This document shows, piece after piece, positions 1 to 10,480 of a DNA stretch of 64,000 nt. The notes under the pieces are model-generated. The model was given only the letters and a program-made list of their open reading frames with translations, had not been told where the DNA came from and ran no database searches. The stretch comes from Symbiodinium natans (Eukaryota; Sar; Dinophyceae; Suessiales; Symbiodiniaceae), in the NCBI GenBank assembly GCA_905221605.1, contig CAJNDS010002763.1, forward strand, positions 218,824 to 282,823, read 5' to 3'. The position numbers and the translations under genes are program-made. The stretch's first letter is position 1. The number at the start of each line of letters is the position of its first letter.

Positions 1-360
1 CGCGCCTTGCCGACGTTTGAGGGTTTAGGGTTTAGTCTATAGCCGTCCCGAGCCGTTCTGCCTCATGCACCGCTCCACTGACAAACGCAGTTTTGCATGA
101 GGGCGGGCGTCAGGCGCCGGTGCGGAACCCAACGGGCGAAACAGAACCGAGGGCGAGGCGGAAGAGGTCAACCGGGCTTCGCGTTGAGAGTTGGAGTTCT
201 GTTTGAGGCAGTTAAGTCTTTGGAGAGTGTTGAAGCCTGTCAGCTACCATTCTGCCTCAGACACGATTCCACCTGACAAACGCCGTTCGGCATGAGCGCA
301 CACGTCACACGGCGATGCGGAACTCAAAACGCGAAGCGTAACCCAGCTCGACAAGGAATG
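1..360. repeat. Degenerate direct repeat of about 70 bases, 195 bases apart
   Basis: The stretches near 61-130 and 256-325 share CTGACAAACGC, GGCATGAG-like and GATGCGGAAC-like blocks in the same order. No gene is evident. The first 20 bases before a TTTAGGG block could be the end of an exon but are too short to judge. From 361 to 835 only a poly-C run and CCCTAAA/CCCTGAA arrays were seen. Confidence 0.4.
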
Positions 361-718
361 GTTATGGAATTTTAGGGTTTCCGACCCCCCCCCCCCCGAA
401 TTGAATCTCTAGTTTCTACATCCTTTTTCCCTTTTTCAGGGTATTTAGGACGAACATGTGCAGAGGATTGCATACTTATAAGACAGGCTGCTCAATTTGG
501 GTTCTCGTCTCAGCCAACCAGAATGTGGTATCCAGAGCTAATTCCCTTGCAGAGCCCACAACTCGTGAGCTCCCCAGCTCAGCCGCGACACAGGATAGCT
601 ATCAAGCACAAACCCCATTCACCGCGGGGCCCCCCAAAAAACATGACACCCTAAATTCTAGACCGTGCGCTTCAATCCGAGACCCTGAACCCTAAACCCT
701 AAATCCTCAGCCTCCTAA

Positions 719-829
719 ACCCTAAACCCTAAACCCTGAACCCTGAACCCTGAACCCTGAACCCTGAACCCTGAACCCTGAACCCTGAACCCTGAACCCT
801 GAACCCTAAACCCCAAACCCTAAACCCTA
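719..829. repeat. CCCTAAA/CCCTGAA array before the channel pore exon
   Basis: Tandem 7-mers, with a run of ten or so CCCTGAA variants inside CCCTAAA. The array ends a few bases before the acceptor CCCAG of the exon at 836. Confidence 0.9.
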
Positions 830-835
830 GCCCAG

Positions 836-910
836 GCTTCTGTCCTGACCTTCGCGCAGCAAATCGTCGCTGGCGACTCGTGGGGACGCGTGACGATCCC
901 CCTCATGGAG
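836..910 (+). CDS. Channel exon: pore loop
   Basis: Reads A S V L T F A Q Q I V A G D S W G R V T I P L M E. The stretch FAQQIVAGDSWG is the pore-helix and selectivity-filter region of voltage-gated Na+/Ca2+ channels. The acceptor is CCCAG after a CCCTAAA array. The exon must end after GAG with a GC donor (GCCTTT) to join the next exon as IPLME-AHPWTA; a GT donor further on (924) would break the known family sequence. Confidence 0.8.
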
Positions 911-3900
911 GCCTTTCTTCCGGGTTTAGGGTTTAGGAGGGTTCGGGGTTTAGGGGCCTAGGATTTGGGGCTACAGGGCTCAGGGGTTTTCGGGCATCTT
1001 CTTTGGTAGCAGGTTCGTCCCTGCACCATCCTTGAACAGGCCTCGATGTTGTGTGTCGCTCCCGCAATCCCGTAACCCTAAACCCTAAACCCTAAACCCT
1101 AAACCCTAAACCCTAAACCCTAAACCCTAAACCCTAAACCCTAAACCCTAAACCCTAAACCCTAAACCCTAAACCCTAAACCCTAAACCCTAAGCAGCTT
1201 GGCATTTGTTTTTAGCCTTTGTGCAGTTCTTTTCGAAGCCTATAGATCGACGAAGCCTCAAGCCAGTCTTCAGGGTGGAGGATCTTCCAGAGGCCACGTC
1301 TTTACCCTAAACCCTAAACCCTGAACCCTAAACCCTAAACCGTGAACATGTTTGTATGAAGTAGGTTCCCATCGCTGATACTGGTGGGTGAGCGTAGAGA
1401 GTTGGTCCTGAAAAGAATTTGGTGAGTGCAAGAGTGGGGTGGCCTTTTCGGGATACTAGCAAAAATCCACTGAATAAGACAAAACCCTAAACCCTAAACC
1501 CTAAACCCTAAACACTTCTTGTTTACTCAGTTAGGCTCCGGTGCGCAATAGCACAGCAAGATCACTGACGACGGCTGAAAGACTAGTCTTTGCTTGAGTT
1601 GCCGTGTACCGTGGCAGACGGCACACAGCAGTCTTGCATCCTGCTTATGCTATCCTCCCTATGAATTATGTGTTTTGTGTTGCCTATCCTGAAACCAAGT
1701 GACAACTCAACACATTGGTTGCTGCTGTTAGCCCAAGAAGACAGCCGGCACCAGGCTCATCCTTGGACGGCGCCCTACTTCATCATGGTCTTTGTGACCA
1801 TCGACCTCGGTTTGCTGAATCTGCCCCTCAGCCGAAAGCCCAAACAACCCAGGCTCCCAAGCACAATACCGGATCCTGAGTAGTAAATCCTATCTACATA
1901 CATGTATATATATATATATATGTGCATATATTGCAAGCCTGCAAGCAATATTTCAATAGGCCCTAAAAAGTCCAAACCCCAAACCCTACACCCGACTCTC
2001 CGAAGCCCTTGGGGAAGCCTCAGTGTCCAAGGCCCTAAGATGCCGACTTAGAAACCTGCGTTCTGAGCCCCTCGGGGCCACTAGAATCCCCCCACCCACT
2101 TTTTCAATACTATGGGCCCTAGTCTCCCAGTCCCTGGATAGCCTTAGATAACCTATAGTAAGAAATTCTTGGTACATATATGTTTTTGTATATAACTCTA
2201 TATAGAAATATGCTTATGCATACAACTTCATGTATATACACGTAATCTACAGGAAGTTATTGTATATATATATATATATACAATATATCTATATATATAT
2301 ATATATGTACATGGCACATACAACCTATAGGAAGTTCTTGCTTTCATCGGAGGACCAGGCTATTGCTCGCAGGCTTCCGGGGCTTCCGCAGAGGGGATCT
2401 GTTCAGCAGACCCCAACAAAAGCCCACCCTGTTTCCCGTCGGGCCCACCCTGTTTCCTGTTTCAATATTGTTAGAGAAGTCGCCACATTAATTCGGTTGC
2501 AAAGCAGAAAAAGCCCACCCTAAGCCCTAGGGTGCAGAAAAAGCCCACCCTAAGCCCTACTTTGCCAGTAGTTGAACTTTAAACTTTCTGGGCTTGCTTA
2601 TTTAGTAGGGAGAATTAAAGTTGAACCCTTTTTCCCCCTTGGTCATTGGAGAAGTAAGAAGCCCTAAACCCTACATCCTACACTCGAAACCCTTGACCCT
2701 AGACCCCACACCCTACACCCACCCAACCCTAAAGTCGAAAGCTCTACAGCCCCAGAACCCTAAACTTCCTAAACCCTAACCCCACTAAACCCTAAAACCC
2801 TACAGCCCCAAAAGCCTAAACCCTGAACCCTACACCCTATAAACCCTGAACCCTAAGCCCTAAACCCTGAACCCTAAGCCCTAAACCCTAAACCCTAAAC
2901 CCTAAACCCTAAACCCTAAACCCTAACCCCTGGACCGACTCGAGGATTCTGTCGGTGATTGTGGACAAAGCTCACCAGGCACATCAAGCATCTTGGTCTC
3001 CAGCGGCCCCCCCCCCCCCCCCCCCCCCCCTTTTTTCAGGGTTTAGGGTTTAGGGTTCAGGGCTTAGGGCTCAGGGCTTAGGGTTTAGGGTGTTTCAGCC
3101 CCAGGGTTCAAGGGTTCAGGGTCCAGGGTTTTTCAGCCATTTGGGGCCTTGGGGGACCTTGAGGGTTGAGGATGTCGGGCTTGAGGGCTTCTCGTGTTTA
3201 AACCCCAAACCCCAAACCCCAAACCCCAAACCCCAAACCCCAAACCCCAAACCCCAAACCCCAAACCCCAAACCCCAAGCCCTAAGCCCTAAACCTAAAC
3301 CCTAAACCCTAAACCCTAAACCCTAAACCCTAAACCCTAGACCCTAGACCCTAGACCCTAGACCCTAGACCCTAAACCCTAAACCCTAAACCCTAAACCC
3401 TAAACCCTAAACCCCTAAACCCTAAACCCTAAACCCTAAACCCTAAACCCTAAACCCTAAACCCTAAACCCTAAACCCTAAACCCTAAACCCTAAACCCT
3501 AAACCCTAAACCCTAAACCCAAACCCTAAACCCCAAACCCCAAACCCCCAACTGCGCATGGGAGTGTCTGGGGAAATTCCTGGGCTTGGCTCTGCTTGGG
3601 GGCTGGTGCTACTTTGGGATGTTCCCCCTGTATACTAACAGTCCTTAATGTATAGGGTTTAGGGTTTAGGGTTTAGGGTTTTGCTGTTCTTGGTGAGAGT
3701 CCCCTCTGCCCCTCCCCCCCCCCGCCACCCCCCGTCACCCCCCGCCCCCCCCTCCCTGTTTCATGGTGGGTGAAGAGTTTAGGGTTCAGACTATAGGGGT
3801 TGAGGGTTTCGGCTTAGGGTTTTAGGGCTGAGGGTTTAGGCTTAGGGCTTCCCCTGTCCTCCCTGGTTCATTGTGGGGGAAGGGTTCAGGGCTTAGGGAT

Positions 3901-6900
3901 TATCATAGGGGGTACTAGAATCCCGAGTGAGGACTCTTGGTATAAGGGGGCACATCCCAAGCGCTACTCTTCTTGCGAGAGTCTTCAAGGATCTCTTGCC
4001 ATGTTCGCAAGGCAAGAGAGCATACTCAGATTTGGAATGTGCTGCATTAGTATTTCTTGAGATCTTACAGTGTGACAAATTAGCATGACATAGCATATAA
4101 ATGTGACAAAACAAAAATGACGATGCAATACACGATGTACTGTATAGCTCGGAGTATCCAGGAACCCTGCTGCTGCGCAGAGTTCTGCTAGAATCTGCAT
4201 GAAAGCCAAGCAGCGCTTGCCGAGGAAGATGTTAAGTTTCAGATGGCCAAGCGTCAGAAGGATTTGGACTACTCCAAGAAAAAGCTGACGGATGCTTTGC
4301 ATGAGATGGGAAAAGCCCTAAATCCCAAGCTTGGGTAAGCTTGAAGTTTCTTTGGGGGCTGATGAGAGACAGAGTAGCGGTGTGGGTGGATGTCGGCACG
4401 CGTCGGGCAGTCAACCGTATGGATACTAAGTTGCGAGCCCGTTTTTTTTTTTGTAAGTGTTTGGTTCGACTGCAGTGCTTCGGGCTTTGGGAGTTCTGCT
4501 GGTCGATCTGCTTTTGGAGGGCGATTTGTTTAGTTTAGGGTTCAGGGTTTAAGGTTTGGGGTTTAGGATTTAGGGTTCAGGGTCTAGGTTTTAGGATTTA
4601 GGGTTCAGGGCTCAGGGTCTAGCGTTAAGGGCTTAGGGCTCTAAGGATCTCTGCTCTCTGCTGGACGAAGACATGAGCGGCTGCCTCTCGCTGGATGAGC
4701 TTCTCAGTGGCTACGACCGCCTCCCCGAGTTCCAGGACACCGACGCGTTTTCCAGGTTGGTTTTTGGGACATTTTATAGTTTCCTTCTTTGGGTTTATAA
4801 GGGACCCTATATACATACATATATCAAATACATATATATATATATATATAAGTATTTTTCAGAGGGTTTTAAGGCCAACCCAGTTTTATGAAGATGCCTG
4901 ACCCTTTTAATTACTGTTCAGGTGTTACGACTTAGGGCTTGGGGATTAGGGTTGAGGGCTGATTGAATGCCTGGGCCAGGGGTTTCGGGTTAAGTCTTTG
5001 GAGTTCAACAAGGCTTCATGTTCAGAGGCATGGGAGAGGGGTTTAGGGTTTAGGGTTTAGGGTTTAGGGTTTAGGGTTCACGGTTTAGTGCTTCGGGTCT
5101 AGGACTGCGAGACCCCAAAGCAGCAGTCGTAGTAAACCTCAAGGCATTAGATCCTTTACAGGTCCCCCCCCCCCCCCCCCCCCCCCCACCAAGCCTTTGA
5201 GAAACGGGTCATGTTCCGTAACTCTTGGGTCTACTAATCGATTCACCGTTTCAGGTTGTGGAGTATTCAGGCGTACATGGAGCTGCCCTATGCCATTTAC
5301 AAGTGCAAGCACTGAGTCAGACGCATGTCGCATGTCTAGAAGCTTGTTACACAGCACACAGGTTTGCAACATACGCATATGCCGCTGCTACCTTAGGGCT
5401 AACCCTAAACCCTAAACCCTAAACCCTGAAGGACCAGATGCGTCGAATGGACGTGGAGAGGGAAGACATGCTCTCCCTGTTCAAATGTCTCGATGCCGAT
5501 CAATCTGGTGACATTTTGTGCTCTCGGGCTTAGGGTTTAGGGTTAGGGTTTAGGGTTCAGGGTTTAGGTTTTTTGGGTTTAGGTCTTAGATAGAGTTCAG
5601 GGTTTAGTGTAGGGTTTAGGTTTTTTAGGGTTTAGGGCTTAAAGGGTTTAGGGTTTAATATATAGTGGCCTTATGAACTGGAATGCTGTAGTATATCTAT
5701 GTAGGGTCCATAAGGGAATACTATGATTAATTTTTCCGACCCCGAGATTGGCAGGATTGTGGGGCGGTATTTCGGCTGTGGGGTTTTACTGGCACTTGGG
5801 GGCTTGAGGCTTTCGGGGCTCTGAGTGGCTTCACGGCTTCAGATAGGGTTTAGGGTTTAGGGCTTAGGGCTTAGGGTTTAGGGTTTAGGGCTTAGGGCTT
5901 AGGGCTTAGGGCTTAGGGCTTAGGGCTTAGGGTTTACGGCTTAGGGTTTAGGGTTTAGGGTTTAGGGTTTAGGGTTTAGGGCGTTTGGTATGGTGCTGCT
6001 GCTGATCCTGCGCGTGCCATGCTGTGGCTCCTAAACACCAATGCACGTCCCTAATCCCCGGGGTAAACTGCCTCGTCTTCAGCCAGCTTTCGGGCTTTAG
6101 GGCTTTAGGCTTCAGGACTTAGGGCTTTAGGTCTTTAGGGCTCAGAGCTAAGGGTTTAGGGCTTAGGGTCAGGGTTTAGGGTAATCCTTATAGCCTAAAC
6201 CCTAACCCTAAAGCCTAAAACCCAGAACCTTCTTGGGAGGTACACCGAGTTCGTGGAGCAAGTGGTCAAGATGCGCTCGCAGGCGGAAAGCCCTCCGAGG
6301 GTTGAGGGCATTTGGGTTTTGTAGGGTTTTAGGGTTTGCAGGGCTTAGGTTTTAGGGTTTTGGAGTGTTAGGGTTTTCAGAGTTTTTTTTTTTTTTTTTT
6401 GGGGGGGGGTTTCTGAACAACAACAAGGTCTAATACTTTCTGCCTACAAGGTTCCGCGACCGTTCCCTGTGGGCGGCTTCCTTTGTTAAGTGCCTGGCGG
6501 GCTTGCAAAAGTTGCGAGCACTCAGGGCGTCTTTCGTACATGGGTTTCGGCTCCAGTTTAGGGTTTAGGGTTTAGGGTTTAATGAGAAGAAGCTACAGAT
6601 GGATCTTCAACACGAAGCCTTCCATTCGCCACGCAAGTAGGGCTTGAAGAGCCTTTGCAAGGACGTGACGCTGAGCCTCATGTTCCTGCGCAGCCAGATC
6701 AAGGCCCCGCGGGTCAGGGTAGAGGCGGTTTAGGGCTTTAGAGCTTGGGACTTAGGTTTGGGCCCCCATTGACCCCTGTCCAACATGCGCAAGCGGCCCC
6801 AAATCGTGTGTGAAGAGTTTCGGGTTTAGGGTTTAGGATTAGGAGTCTCCTAAGCAATGTTGTTGGAGTGTTCTTTTCGTGAAACCCAAAGGAATACAAA

Positions 6901-7205
6901 ACACGCAAATTGTTATAGGGTTGATTAAAGCGTGGTTATACTGTTTTGGGAGTTCACGGATGTGGAGTTTAGGGTTTGTTGGTAAAGTGTTGCGGGGTTT
7001 TGGGTTTGGGATTGACCGCAGCCAACCCTAAACCCTAAACTCTAAACCATAAAACCCTAAACCCTAAACCCTAAACCCGAGTCAAAACCCTAGACCCTAA
7101 GCCCGAAACCCTGAACCCCGAACCGACTGGCACCAGGAGATCAAGCTCGCGACGTTGAACATGTCCAAAGACCTTGAGGAGCTCAAACGCCACTCTGCAG
7201 CTAGG
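836..7205 (+). CDS. Voltage-gated cation channel with C-terminal EF-hands, 3' part (gene model, about 10 exons)
   Basis: Exons at 836-910, 1755-1822, 2945-2978, 4192-4314, 4646-4735, 5432-5517, 6240-6300, 6451-6526, 6641-6712 and 7137-7205. Joined in order, the first seven give a pore loop with the filter-like motif AGDSWG, the S6 helix ending GLLNLILSVIVDKAHQ, a charged linker and two EF-hands. This is the order in four-domain or single-domain Na+/Ca2+ channel relatives of dinoflagellates, which pass cations across a membrane and sense Ca2+ in the cytoplasm. Joins up to 6240 keep one reading frame if GC and GA as well as GT donors are allowed. S1-S5 must lie upstream of the window start or in exons I could not see. 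The last three exons are coding-like but their place in this gene is inferred. All introns carry TTTAGGG or CCCTAAA repeats. Confidence 0.75.
1074..1194. repeat. CCCTAAA telomere-like array
   Basis: About 17 perfect CCCTAAA copies inside the intron between the channel exons at 836 and 1755. Smaller blocks of the same unit follow at 1305-1345 and 1483-1513. Confidence 0.95.
1755..1822 (+). CDS. Channel exon: S6 helix
   Basis: Reads A H P W T A P Y F I M V F V T I D L G L L N L, the first part of the S6 membrane helix that lines the pore. It is followed by a GC donor (GCCCCT) in phase 2. The join to the next exon gives NLILSVIV, the conserved end of S6. This exon has no adjoining telomere array on its left, only ordinary intron sequence. 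Confidence 0.8.
1896..2335. repeat. TA-rich microsatellite region in channel intron
   Basis: Several (AT)n tracts, with a similar sequence on either side: near 2150 and 2320 the motif AACCTATAG followed by AAG and TTCTTG, and a weaker third copy near 2245. No coding sequence was seen. At 2400-2560 two short direct duplications follow (GCCCACCCTGTTTCC; and a 25-base unit with AGCCCACCCTAAGCC). Confidence 0.6.
2810..3550. repeat. Large mixed telomere-like block with variant subarrays
   Basis: CCCTAAA at 2810-2930; a poly-C run at 3007-3030; TTTAGGG at 3040-3095; CCCCAAA at about 3200-3280; CCCTAAA at 3295-3335; CCCTAGA at 3337-3372; CCCTAAA to about 3525. Each variant is locally homogeneous, as expected if short arrays expand by slippage. 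The channel exon at 2945 lies within the block. Confidence 0.9.
2945..2978 (+). CDS. Channel exon: end of S6
   Basis: A 34-base exon reading (L) I L S V I V D K A H Q. The acceptor is ACTCGAG and the likely donor GC (GCACAT). It completes the S6 helix after GLLNL. It was found by looking for the expected ILxVIV motif, so the position rests on homology plus frame. Confidence 0.7.
3614..3960. mobile_element. Inverted-repeat element family A, copy 1, split by an insertion
   Basis: Left end TTGGGATGTTCCCCCTGTAT at 3614 and right end ATAAGGGGGCACATCCCAA ending at 3960 are the two halves of one short hairpin element. Between them sits about 250 bases of TTTAGGG repeats, a G/C run and variants. Flanks GTGCTACT and GCGCTACT form an 8-base target duplication with one mismatch. 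Confidence 0.7.
4192..4314 (+). CDS. Channel exon: linker before the first EF-hand
   Basis: 41 codons in phase 0 at both ends: NLHESQAALAEEDVKF, then a lysine-rich helical stretch ending LTDALHEMGK. The acceptor is CTAG. The donor that keeps frame is GC, and the intron then starts GCCCTAAATCCC, so the repeat itself provides the donor. A stronger-looking GTAAGC donor at 4335 would lose the frame to the next exon. Confidence 0.7.
4646..4735 (+). CDS. Channel exon: first EF-hand
   Basis: Reads D L C S L L then the EF-hand loop D-E-D-M-S-G-C-L-S-L-D-E, with acidic or oxygen ligands at loop positions 1, 3, 5, 9 and 12 and the glycine at 6, then LLSGYDRLPEFQ. A canonical Ca2+-binding loop. The exon may run on to 4755 with a GT donor (GTTGGT); the shorter end with a GA donor joins the next exon in frame. 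Confidence 0.8.
5432..5517 (+). CDS. Channel exon: start of the second EF-hand
   Basis: Reads DQMRRMDVEREDMLSLFKC then L D A D Q S G D I. The EF loop is cut by the intron after position 8. A GT donor (GTGCTC) in phase 2 joins it to 6240, giving loop D-A-D-Q-S-G-D-I-L-Y-T-E with the required glutamate at position 12. The exon follows a CCCTAAA array directly. Confidence 0.75.
5660..5755. mobile_element. Inverted-repeat element family C, copy 1
   Basis: Shares the core CATAAGGGAATACTATGATT and TTTTTCCGACCCC with copies at 21460, 38762, 44428 and 60315. Non-coding, in a channel intron. Confidence 0.5.
5844..5980. repeat. TTTAGGG/CTTAGGG array
   Basis: Tandem TTTAGGG with a homogeneous sub-block of CTTAGGG. 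Smaller arrays occur at 5038-5080, 6550-6580 and 7225-7305, all inside introns of the channel gene. Confidence 0.9.
6240..6300 (+). CDS. Channel exon: end of the second EF-hand
   Basis: Reads (L) Y T E F V E Q V V K M R S Q A E S P P R. It completes the second EF-hand and the helix after it, as in related channels. The acceptor GGGAG follows CCCTAAAGCC repeats. The 3' end is uncertain: a GC donor after SQ or a GT donor at 6301 are both possible. Confidence 0.7.
6451..6526 (+). CDS. Coding exon, probably channel C-terminal tail
   Basis: Reads F R D R S L W A A S F V K C L A G L Q K L R A L R, flanked by acceptor CTACAAG and a GC or GT donor. In related channels a helix with FVK follows the EF-hands, which fits, but the exact join to 6240-6300 is not resolved. 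Confidence 0.45.
6641..6712 (+). CDS. Coding exon, possible channel tail
   Basis: Reads G L K S L C K D V T L S L M F L R S Q I K A P R, acceptor AAGTAG, donor GTCAGG. Third positions are rich in G and C. No domain is recognised. Confidence 0.45.
7137..7205 (+). CDS. Coding exon, charged helix
   Basis: 23 codons: EIKLATLNMSKDLEELKRHS then A A R. It looks helical or coiled-coil. The acceptor CACCAG follows CCCTAAA-type repeats and the donor GTTTCAGGG opens a TTTAGGG array, the standard pattern of this window. Confidence 0.5.
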
Positions 7206-8431
7206 GTTTCAGGGTTTAGGGATTCGGGTTCGGGTTTAGGGTTTAGGGTTTAGGGTTCAGGGTTCAGGGTTCAGGGTTTAGGGTTTAGGGTTTAGGGTTT
7301 AGGGTTTCAGGGTGTTTCGGCTTCTGTGGGTTTTTAGGGCATTTGGGCTTCTGTAGGGCTTGCGGCTTAGGGTTTGTAGTCGCTCTCAAAGCTTCTCGAC
7401 TTAGAGCCACTAACCCTCATTTAGGGTTTGGGGTTTACGGGTTTAGGGTTTAGGATTTGAGGTTGCGGGGTCAGACCCTAGCAGCTCAAAACGGCTGAGC
7501 CTTCAGGCTCCTAGGCTCCGCGCATTTGGCAGGGGCTCTTAGTGTGCAGCGGCATCTTTTCGTTGTGCTTCGGCTTTACTTTAGGGTTTATAGGGTTTAA
7601 AGGGTTTAGGTCATTGTTTTACGTTTGTAGGCTGTTGGGTTTTAGGGGTTGTGTGTCATGGCGATGTGAAGCAAAGCCTGCGCACTACTTCATGAGGAGG
7701 TCTGGGTGCTCCTTTGTGTGAGGGTTTAGGGGTTTAGGGTTTAGGGTTTAGGGCTAGGGGGGTTTAGGGTTTAGGGTTTAGGGTTTGGGGCCAAGCAGCC
7801 CTCAATGCCCTAAAGCCTCTACGCCAAGCGTGGCCGTGGCCAAGGCAAGTATAGCCCAAACGGCGAGCTCCCGCTCCCGGTGCTGATGCTCCTGCCGCAC
7901 TAGGTGCTGATGTATTATCAAATTAAATAAACAAGTAAACAAATGAATAAATATATATATATATATAGATATATACACATCTCTATATATATATATAGTT
8001 GTATATAATGGCTTCTGGGTGACTGTACACAAAATAGGGTTCATTCTACATATCGGTACGCGTGTTTTTGGGTTGTCCCTTCTGGGATGCATTCGAAGCA
8101 CATGAAGCATCCACAGGATCGATGTCCGACTCCTGCCTTGTTTGTCATGTTGGTGCCCTGACAAGAGCTTCGCTTTCTGAAGCGGACGAGAAATCCGAGT
8201 CTAGACTGCCCGCCTCTCTCCCCCAGCCCCCCCCCCCCCCCCCCCCAATCTTAGGTTCCAGGCGGATGATCGATTCCCTCCTGATCCTGCTAAACCCGAA
8301 GGGTTCAGGGTTGGTAAACCCCTAGGCCAATACTTATCACGAACACAAGGTGCTCTTCATACGACTCTGCTTCTTAAGTTCCTCCCCCAAAGAAATCATC
8401 TCGTGACTCTGCCAGTTTCGTGTGTCAGCGT
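7206..8431. other. Intergenic or intron sequence, no clear gene
   Basis: TTTAGGG arrays at 7225-7305 and 7735-7790, an AT microsatellite at 7940-8000 and a poly-C run at 8227-8246. An open frame exists at 8150-8225 but has no convincing coding character. Confidence 0.5.
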
Positions 8432-8545
8432 TGTCTGGAGGTTTACGATAGGGGGACGCCAATATAGATCCCCCAAAGTACGATCCCCTTAGCATCAAGA
8501 CCCCAATAAGCTACCCTTAATTTCGGAAACCCCCATCTGCAGAAG
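8432..8545. mobile_element. Inverted-repeat element family I, copy 1
   Basis: Left end CTGGAGGTTTACGATAGGG and right end AATTTCGGAAACCCCCATCT are inverted relatives. A second copy lies at 38292-38411, where its right end supplies a splice acceptor. Here too the right end finishes in CTGCAG. Confidence 0.5.
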
Positions 8546-9244
8546 TATCACAAAGTGGCAAAGCTTTGGGGCTCATAAGAGGCACTTGAGAACAGATCGG
8601 AGGAGAGGGGGGGGGGGGGAATCCAGAGGCCACAGCAGCAAGACCCCTAATTAAACCACACACGTTGGAATCCCAGTATGCGCGCACAAACTGAGTAGCT
8701 GAATGAGTCCACCTTGCACCTTGTGGGATACGGTAATCCCCTACAGAACTGACAGTATACACTTTTTTGAAGCTTCTGAACCCAGCAAGTAAGCGAAAGA
8801 AAGACCCCCTAAACCCTAAGCTCAGAAAGACAAAGCCCAGGGACAAGCCAGCCCCTTGGCGGCAGCCTCCGAGATGCGTGTGCGCATGGATGAGAAGCCG
8901 TGTCATATTGGGGTTTAGGGTTTAGGGTTTAGGGTGTAGGGTTTAGGGTTTAGGGTTTAGGGGCCTAGAATGCTCAGTTATAGAAGGCAAAATTAGGAGT
9001 TGCAAGCGCCGTCTTCATTTGAGGAAGGCACGCGAGTGCCCTGAATTGCAAACCCACATGCCTAACCCCTAAGCCCAAACTCCTTCTCGCCGATCCCCTC
9101 CAAACCCTTAAGCGAAATTCCTGAATGGGATGTGTGTACCTATCTACCATGGGGTTTGAGGTTTGGGCGTAGAGCGTTTTTCGGATGTAAGGCCTGGAGT
9201 TTGCAGTTTTTGGTCCGTTTGGGGGGTGTTTCGGGGTCTCCGAT

Positions 9245-9330
9245 TTCATGTAGGTGTTTTCGAGGATTTACTGGCCGTGCTCTTGTGTTGGAGCGACTGG
9301 AGCGCTCCTCAGCGCAAAATCCCCTGAGCC
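9245..9330 (+). CDS. Possible coding exon, unknown
   Basis: Two overlapping frames are open and protein-like; one reads DLLAVLLCWSDWSAPQRK. No domain and no clear splice pair. The surrounding 8.5-9.5 kb otherwise holds only repeats and intron-like sequence. Confidence 0.2.
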
Positions 9331-9512
9331 CTGAAGCCCTGACACAACAACCCCCAACAAACAGAGACCCAAAAAACCCAAAAGCCCTATACCATAAAAG
9401 CTGCCAGCGACCTTACGCCCCAACGCCCTGAACCCCATTCCGAGAACCTTAAAAACTCTCAACCCCAAAATCGACTGTCCTTGCCCGCTAAACCCTAAAC
9501 CCTAAACCCTAC

Positions 9513-9640
9513 AACTTACTGTTGGTTAGTAGGGAATGAGGGAATGAGGGAATGAGGTACCCTATATAATCCCTTAAAAGGTATATGTAGGGGGATGCAG
9601 GGAACCTCATTCCGTCATTCCCTACTAGCCAACAGTAAGG
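9513..9640. mobile_element. Inverted-repeat element family B, copy 1
   Basis: Terminal inverted repeat CTTACTGTTGGTTAGTAGGG at the left, matched by CCCTACTAGCCAACAGTAAG at the right. The centre has ACCCTATATAATCCCTTAAA. Other copies are at 24510, 37611 and 39016, with fragments at 22017 and 25367. Confidence 0.75.
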
Positions 9641-9778
9641 AAAAAAAGCTGGACCTTGACCCCAAAGAAAACAAAACCGAGAGCTCATAGTAGCCCTATA
9701 GCTGTACAAAACTAGAGCCAGACCTTAAACCTTGAACCCTGAGCCCTAAGACCTTCTCAGCCCTACGTACTAGACCAG

Positions 9779-9828
9779 CCCACCACCTCGACTGTTTGAG
9801 CTCACAGCTTGGTCGCTTCCGGCCTAAG
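9779..9828 (+). CDS. Short coding exon, unknown
   Basis: Reads H H L D C L S S Q L G R F R P K, acceptor GACCAG after CCCTAAG repeats, donor GTTGAG leading into TTTAGGG. Fits the exon pattern but carries no known motif. Confidence 0.35.
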
Positions 9829-10089
9829 GTTGAGGTTCAGAGTTGAGGGTTTAGCCCTCAGTGTTTAGGGTTTCGGGGTTAGGGTTCAGGGTTTCGGGGT
9901 GTCGCATGGTTTCAGGTAGATGCACACTTCCTTCCGGGCTCGGGCATACCAACGCGACGTGTTTCCTCGGTGTCGACGCAGACGCAGACGGAGGCCCGCG
10001 ACTTCTGTGGTCCGGGTTTTGGGGTTTACGTAGTAGTTTAGGTTTTTCAGGTTTAGGAGTTTAGGGTTTAAGAGTTTAGGATTTTAGGT

Positions 10090-10480
10090 GCTTAGGGTAC
10101 GGGGTTTAGGGCTCATGGCTCTATCTACCAGAAAGGTGTGGGGGCATCTGTGTGTTGGGATGGTCCGAGAATGAAAATCTTACAGGTTCTTGGCTGTGAA
10201 GTGGGGAAGATGGTACCCTAGACCATCCCTTAAAGGGTTGTGCAGGAGGATATGAGGTATTGATTCCCAAGGTATAGATCCATCCTTGTCTCAAGATGCT
10301 ATCCCCAAGAGGTAGAGAGTTTTCCTGTCATTGTCGCATGTTTTAGGCGGGATTTCGGTTCTGGGCTATCTTCATGACATGTTGGGCTACCTTCTGTGCC
10401 CTGGGGTTGGGCTATCTACAAGGCGATTAGGCTATGAAACCACGCGCGCTCGTACGACGAACCAGTAAGAAAGTGGTTGT
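10090..10480. other. Degenerate element remnants
   Basis: Contains TGGTACCCTAGACCATCCCTTAAAGGGT-like sequence related to family B and GGGCTATCT/GGGCTACCT motifs related to family D ends. No coding exon seen. Confidence 0.35.

Noticed and set aside
1074-1194. CRISPR array
   Set aside because: The repeats are contiguous 7-mers with no spacers; no cas genes; eukaryotic gene structure.
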